DNA from: Winkia neuii subsp. neuii DSM 8576
Lineage (GTDB): Bacteria > Actinomycetota > Actinomycetes > Actinomycetales > Actinomycetaceae
Direction: 5' to 3'
NCBI RefSeq assembly: GCF_000420405.1
Contig: NZ_ATUW01000004.1
Coordinates: forward strand, 62,001 to 126,000
Length of the DNA stretch: 64,000 nt
The notes under the pieces are model-generated. The model saw only the letters and a program-made list of their open reading frames with translations. It was not told where the DNA came from and made no database searches. How positions within the stretch are numbered: position 1 is the stretch's first letter; each line of letters starts with the position of its first letter. This document shows, in pieces, positions 60,656 to 64,000 of this stretch. A program made the translations under genes and the position numbers.

Positions 60656-62503
60656 TTATTTGTCGCCAACATGGAGAGGATAAAGTTTGGGGCTTTCCGT
60701 AGAGGGTTTCACGCCCAACATCCGCAGTGCAGCACCGGTGACCTCAGAAAACACCGGGGCCGCCACGACGCCGCCATAGATTGATGTTTGCGGTTTATTT
60801 AACACTACTGAAACTGCCACAACCGGCTTTTCGGCTGGGGCTGCCCCCACGAAAGAAGCCACTACTCCCCCTGAATCCTTGCCCGAGAGGATCTCGGTGG
60901 TGCCCGTTTTGCCGGCGGTGCGATACCCAGGCACCCGTGCAAGCTGGGCGGTGCCATCGTCTCCGGTCACAGATTCCATCATCCGCATTAGCGTGGCAGC
61001 AGTGTCCGGTTCCATGGCACGGACGGCCTTAGGCGCATCCACCTTGTGAACTGCCCCATTCCTATCGGTCCACGAATCTATTATGCGCGCCGGCATGCGC
61101 ACCCCTCCGTTGGCGACGGTTGCCATCAGCTGGGTCACCTGCAACGGCGTAGTAGCAATACCCTGGCCAAACATTGTCGTATACCTCTGCCTACCGTCCC
61201 AAGATGCGGGTGACGGCAAAATCCCCGCACTTTCGCCAGGCATCTCAATTCCACTTCTTTCTCCGAGGCCCAGTTTCTTCATCATTTGGTGGCGGGATTT
61301 ATCTGAAACTAGATCGCCAATTTGAACAGTGCCGACGTTTGAGGACTCTGCCAGTACCCCTGCCGCGGTTAGTTGCTGGACCGGGTGCTCGTGCGAGTCG
61401 ACGAACGACTCCCCGTTCTTCATCGTAATTTTGTAAGGAATCTGGAAGGGGGTTAGCGGGGTTATCTTGCCCTCGTCGAGCGCACTAGCGAAGGTAACCA
61501 ACTTGCCGGTAGAACCCGGTTCATAAACGGATTGCACAGCACGCGACTTAGTAGAGACCGATTTCTCGCGCGCCTCCATCGGAGCTAAGGTGGCAGAATC
61601 CGCCAACGCCAAAACACGCCCGGTTGCTACTTCCATAACAACCACTGTGCCCCAGGCTGCCCCCGTTTTTTTCACAGCGTTGTCTAAACTCGTCTGCGCC
61701 TGCTGATTCAAATCAGCGTCGAGTGAAAGTGTCAACGCCTGGCCCGATTGCGCCTCCTGGGTAGTTTCACTTCCATCGGGAATAATCTGTCCCGTTGGAG
61801 CGATCTCGACTGTGCGTTGGCCGTCCTTTCCACCCAAGGTCTTTTCCTGAGAAGCTTCAACCCCGGCAGCGCCCACATTGTCTTGGTTAACAAATCCCAC
61901 TACAGTCGCAGCAGTATTGCCCGCAGGATAGGTGCGCAACGTGGTCGACTCAGAGCTTATGCCTTCAATCTGTAACGCCTTAATTTTGCGCCACTTGCCC
62001 GCCTCGACATTTCGAGCCAGGATTTGATAACCGGAATCGGCCACCATCATGCCACCGACTTCCGCCCGATCCATACCCAAAATCGGGGCTATCTGCTTTG
62101 CAGCCTCGACTGGACCAGTACCTATTACCTTCTCTTTAGCGTCGGCGCCCTCGGCAGCTTTTGTTTTCGTTACGACTTTACCGGCCCCGTTCACGATTTC
62201 CTTGTGAACGTAAGTGCGCAACAGATAGGGATTGGCAACAACGTTGTACCTCTGCGTAGAGGTGGCCAAAACTGTGCCTCGAGCGTCAGTAATTTTGCCG
62301 CGTTCCGCGCGTATCGGATAAGTTACGGTACGCATCTTGGCTGCCTCTGAAGACAGAGCAGGACCGTCGACAACCTGAATCTTGACCAGCGCCAAGGAAC
62401 AAAGAACCATGCCCGCAACGAGCACCAGCGCGAGCTTCTTGATGCGGTCGACAAGCTCAAAGCGCCGCCACAGCCGCGCAAAAAAGTTAGTTATGGCCGA
62501 CAA
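60656..62503 (-). CDS. ftsI: Septal peptidoglycan transpeptidase FtsI (class B PBP)
   Basis: A 615-residue penicillin-binding protein with one N-terminal membrane segment (LALVLVAGMVLCSLALVKIQV), a dimerisation domain, and a transpeptidase domain. The active site has SxxK in EPGSTGKLVTF, SxN in AESSNVGTV and KTGT in RTAGKTGTTEI. The likely start is TTG 62503, two bases after the ftsL stop; no ATG or GTG gives a better start before the membrane segment. There is no PASTA domain. Confidence 0.94.
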   Translation of the reverse strand: MSAITNFFARLWRRFELVDRIKKLALVLVAGMVLCSLALVKIQVVDGPALSSEAAKMRTVTYPIRAERGKITDARGTVLATSTQRYNVVANPYLLRTYVHKEIVNGAGKVVTKTKAAEGADAKEKVIGTGPVEAAKQIAPILGMDRAEVGGMMVADSGYQILARNVEAGKWRKIKALQIEGISSESTTLRTYPAGNTAATVVGFVNQDNVGAAGVEASQEKTLGGKDGQRTVEIAPTGQIIPDGSETTQEAQSGQALTLSLDADLNQQAQTSLDNAVKKTGAAWGTVVVMEVATGRVLALADSATLAPMEAREKSVSTKSRAVQSVYEPGSTGKLVTFASALDEGKITPLTPFQIPYKITMKNGESFVDSHEHPVQQLTAAGVLAESSNVGTVQIGDLVSDKSRHQMMKKLGLGERSGIEMPGESAGILPSPASWDGRQRYTTMFGQGIATTPLQVTQLMATVANGGVRMPARIIDSWTDRNGAVHKVDAPKAVRAMEPDTAATLMRMMESVTGDDGTAQLARVPGYRTAGKTGTTEILSGKDSGGVVASFVGAAPAEKPVVAVSVVLNKPQTSIYGGVVAAPVFSEVTGAALRMLGVKPSTESPKLYPLHVGDK

Positions 62504-62505
62504 GC

Positions 62506-62889
62506 TTACTGCGCTGCCTTGCCACCCTCGATTGTTTTAGAACCGAGAGACACATAACCTAACTCCACGCCAGGAACCATACCGTGCGAAAGCGCAAAAG
62601 TGCGCAGCGAATCCGGAGAAGACAAAGATTGCACCCGCACCTGCAAATCCTGATTTGCTTCCACCATTCTGTCCAATTCCACCTGGTCCTCGTGCATCGA
62701 ATACGACAGCATCGCCATCTGAGTGTTGATCGCTATGGGCATCACAATCAGTGCTAACAATGCCAAGGCCACGCCAACCCAAGAAAGTATTGGGGATTTT
62801 GCAGGCGCCGTCGTCTCCACGACCGAAAGCAACGGGCGGCTAGCTCTTCTTGGTTGCCTGCGCGGACGTCCCAATGCTGCCTGAGTCAT
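62506..62889 (-). CDS. ftsL: FtsL-like cell division protein
   Basis: A 127-residue bitopic protein between rsmH and ftsI, where ftsL is always found. A basic cytoplasmic tail (ALGRPRRQPRRASRPL) is followed by one membrane segment (LSWVGVALALLALIVMPIAIN) and a short coiled-coil region (MHEDQVELDRMVEANQDLQVRVQSL). FtsL is poorly conserved, so the call rests on position and topology. It overlaps rsmH by 4 bp. Confidence 0.85.
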   Translation of the reverse strand: MTQAALGRPRRQPRRASRPLLSVVETTAPAKSPILSWVGVALALLALIVMPIAINTQMAMLSYSMHEDQVELDRMVEANQDLQVRVQSLSSPDSLRTFALSHGMVPGVELGYVSLGSKTIEGGKAAQ

Positions 62890-63842
62890 GACCGCTGCCT
62901 TCCTTCGCTAACTCGTTCGATTGCCCGAAGCCGCACTGGAGCCGAGCGCGGATTAGAACTTTGTTCTGTTGCATCTGCCTTTTGCGCACCCGTAAAAACC
63001 AACTTGAAATTTGGAAGAAGTTCTTCTGGCACTACGGGCAAATCAGGTGGAGCTCCAGAGGTCGAAGCATCCTTGAAAGCCTGCTTTACAATTCGATCTT
63101 CCAGAGACTGGTAGGACTCGACTACCAGGCGCGCTCCCACCCGCAGGCTCTCCAAGGCAGCCGGAAGCGCGTCCTCGAGAATAGTTAGCTCATTGTTAAC
63201 AGCCACACGCAAAGCTTGAAACGTGCGCTTAGCTGGATTACCGCCTTTGCGCCGAGCCGGGGCCGGGATGCATTCACGTACCAATTGCGCCAGCTGCCCT
63301 GAACGGGTAAGCGGTTCGGTTTCCCTTTTCCTCACGAGGGCGCGAGCGATCTTGCCAGCAAACTTTTCCTCGCCGTAAACGTGCAGTATGCGCGCCAGTT
63401 CCCCCTGGGAAGCCGTGCGCAGGAGATCGGCTGCAGAGATCCCCTTAGAGGTATCCATCCGCATATCCAAATAGGTATCGCGCGAATAGGCAAAGCCACG
63501 TTCGTCCTGGTCGAGCTGGTAAGAGGAAACTCCCAAATCCATAAGGATCCCAGCCACTTTCCCCCCGACGGAATCTGCGACCTCGCCCACTTGATCGTAG
63601 GTAGTGTGGAAGGGTTCAAAGCGGTCACCGAAAGGCCGCAAACGTTCTTTAGCTATTTCCAGCGCCTCACTGTCTCGGTCGATTCCGAGCAGATGCACTG
63701 AAGGAAACCGGCGCAGAATTGCTTCACTGTGGCCCCCCATGCCAACAGTGCAGTCAATGATTATGGAACCATCTGCTACCCCGGGTGCAAGAAGTTCTAG
63801 GCAGCGTTCAACCATTACCGGCACATGCCCGTAATTTTTCAT
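62886..63842 (-). CDS. rsmH: 16S rRNA (cytosine(1402)-N(4))-methyltransferase RsmH
   Basis: A 318-residue SAM-dependent methyltransferase (MraW). Motifs: HVPVMVERCLELLAP, DCTVGMGGHSEAILRRFP, MDLGVSSYQLDQDERGFAYSRD split by family-typical residues, and the C-terminal FQALRVAVNNELTILEDALP. The ATG 63842 has GGAAGG upstream and starts MKNYGHVPVM; the longer frame from 63866 begins within an inverted repeat arm and is less likely. Confidence 0.95.
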   Translation of the reverse strand: MKNYGHVPVMVERCLELLAPGVADGSIIIDCTVGMGGHSEAILRRFPSVHLLGIDRDSEALEIAKERLRPFGDRFEPFHTTYDQVGEVADSVGGKVAGILMDLGVSSYQLDQDERGFAYSRDTYLDMRMDTSKGISAADLLRTASQGELARILHVYGEEKFAGKIARALVRKRETEPLTRSGQLAQLVRECIPAPARRKGGNPAKRTFQALRVAVNNELTILEDALPAALESLRVGARLVVESYQSLEDRIVKQAFKDASTSGAPPDLPVVPEELLPNFKLVFTGAQKADATEQSSNPRSAPVRLRAIERVSEGRQRS

Positions 63843-63857
63843 CAATACCGCCTTCCA

Positions 63858-63943
63858 AAGGGTCATAATCTTGGACCCCCTCCGCTCTCTGAAACCGGGG
63901 AAGTGGCCTCAGAAATCGGAGAGAAACCGAAATTATGACCCTT
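63858..63943. repeat. Long-range 12-bp inverted repeat in the mraZ-rsmH gap
   Basis: AAGGGTCATAAT at 63858-63869 and its exact reverse complement ATTATGACCCTT at 63932-63943 flank 62 bp that can partly pair as well (CTCTCCGA near CGGAGGG; TCTGA near TCAGA). The right arm covers two bases of the mraZ stop, and the left arm lies just upstream of the rsmH ribosome binding site. The transcript could fold into one long hairpin covering almost the whole intergenic region. Confidence 0.8.
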
Positions 63944-64000
63944 AGAACAAACCTGGGATTACTTCTTCAGCAGTGTCCGAGAACGCCTGCTCGTGCTCCG
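63942..64000 (-). CDS. mraZ: Transcriptional regulator MraZ (partial, C-terminal end)
   Basis: Only the last 18 codons and the stop (63942-63944) are inside the window. The residues EHEQAFSDTAEEVIPGLF match the MraZ C terminus, which characteristically ends in xxxPGLF in Actinobacteria. MraZ is the first gene of the dcw cluster and represses it by binding repeats upstream of itself; those sites are outside the window. Position before rsmH confirms the call. Confidence 0.85.
   Translation of the reverse strand, partial: EHEQAFSDTAEEVIPGLF

Noticed and set aside
1-64000. Mobile elements, prophage, CRISPR arrays, tRNA, rRNA, rnpB or tmRNA
   Set aside because: Gaps between genes are short, and none shows repeat-spacer arrays, transposase fragments, cloverleaf features or long structured RNA.

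Overview
The window is a dense stretch of actinobacterial chromosome. By eye its GC content is moderate, around the mid-50s percent. Lineage markers are SepIVA and Wag31/DivIVA, a PriA/HisA-type isomerase, a DevS/DevR-like two-component pair, an LAXTG-type cell-wall sorting signal, and the linkage of the dcw cluster to sepF, yggT, divIVA, lspA, rluD and dnaE. The moderate GC and locus layout fit a member of the Actinomycetaceae or a close relative; the genus is not determined. No rRNA, tRNA, insertion sequence, prophage or CRISPR array was seen.

Layout. 1-7.4 kb (minus strand): rne, rplU-rpmA, obgE-proB-proA and the 5' part of nadD. 7.7-15.8 kb (plus): cydABDC for cytochrome bd oxidase, then a GAF histidine kinase that faces its probable response regulator tail to tail. 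15.8-24.0 kb (minus): a degenerate FakA-like protein, recG, rsmD, coaD, sepIVA, yceD, rnc, mutM and the regulator. 24.2-29.1 kb: rpmB and an adenine-deaminase-family gene (plus), a DoxX-like protein, and a giant wall-anchored protein with two complete alkaline phosphatase domains (minus). 29.2-38.8 kb (minus): an SLC1-type transporter, an unknown protein, hisH-priA-sseB, then the infC-rpmI-rplT-tsnR-thiL group, eukaryotic-type UGPase, a GNAT protein and a DUF1801 protein. 38.9-43.3 kb: lipB-lipA, an acyl-CoA ligase, a small membrane protein, an S4 protein and a FurA-type regulator. 43.3-64 kb (minus): dnaE, rluD, lspA, divIVA, yggT, sepF, pgeF and the dcw cluster from ftsZ up to the 3' end of mraZ.

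Most genes are housekeeping. The interesting layer is unexpected change inside ordinary loci. The FakA homologue between rpmB and recG has lost its kinase motifs. HisH has no cysteine at all and has lost its catalytic His. The adjacent PriA lacks the Trp associated with TrpF activity. The adenine deaminase homologue carries HCDVD where HAGE is expected. The alkaline phosphatase is duplicated inside one polypeptide and wall-anchored. murE is missing from the dcw cluster, and rpmF is missing from between yceD and rnc.

Regulatory signals worth noting are an ATC start codon for infC behind a structured leader with an intrinsic terminator, a perfect hairpin whose loop holds the cydD GTG start, and a 12-bp inverted repeat spanning the mraZ-rsmH gap. 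Functions are assigned by recognising families from sequence alone; no database search was possible.
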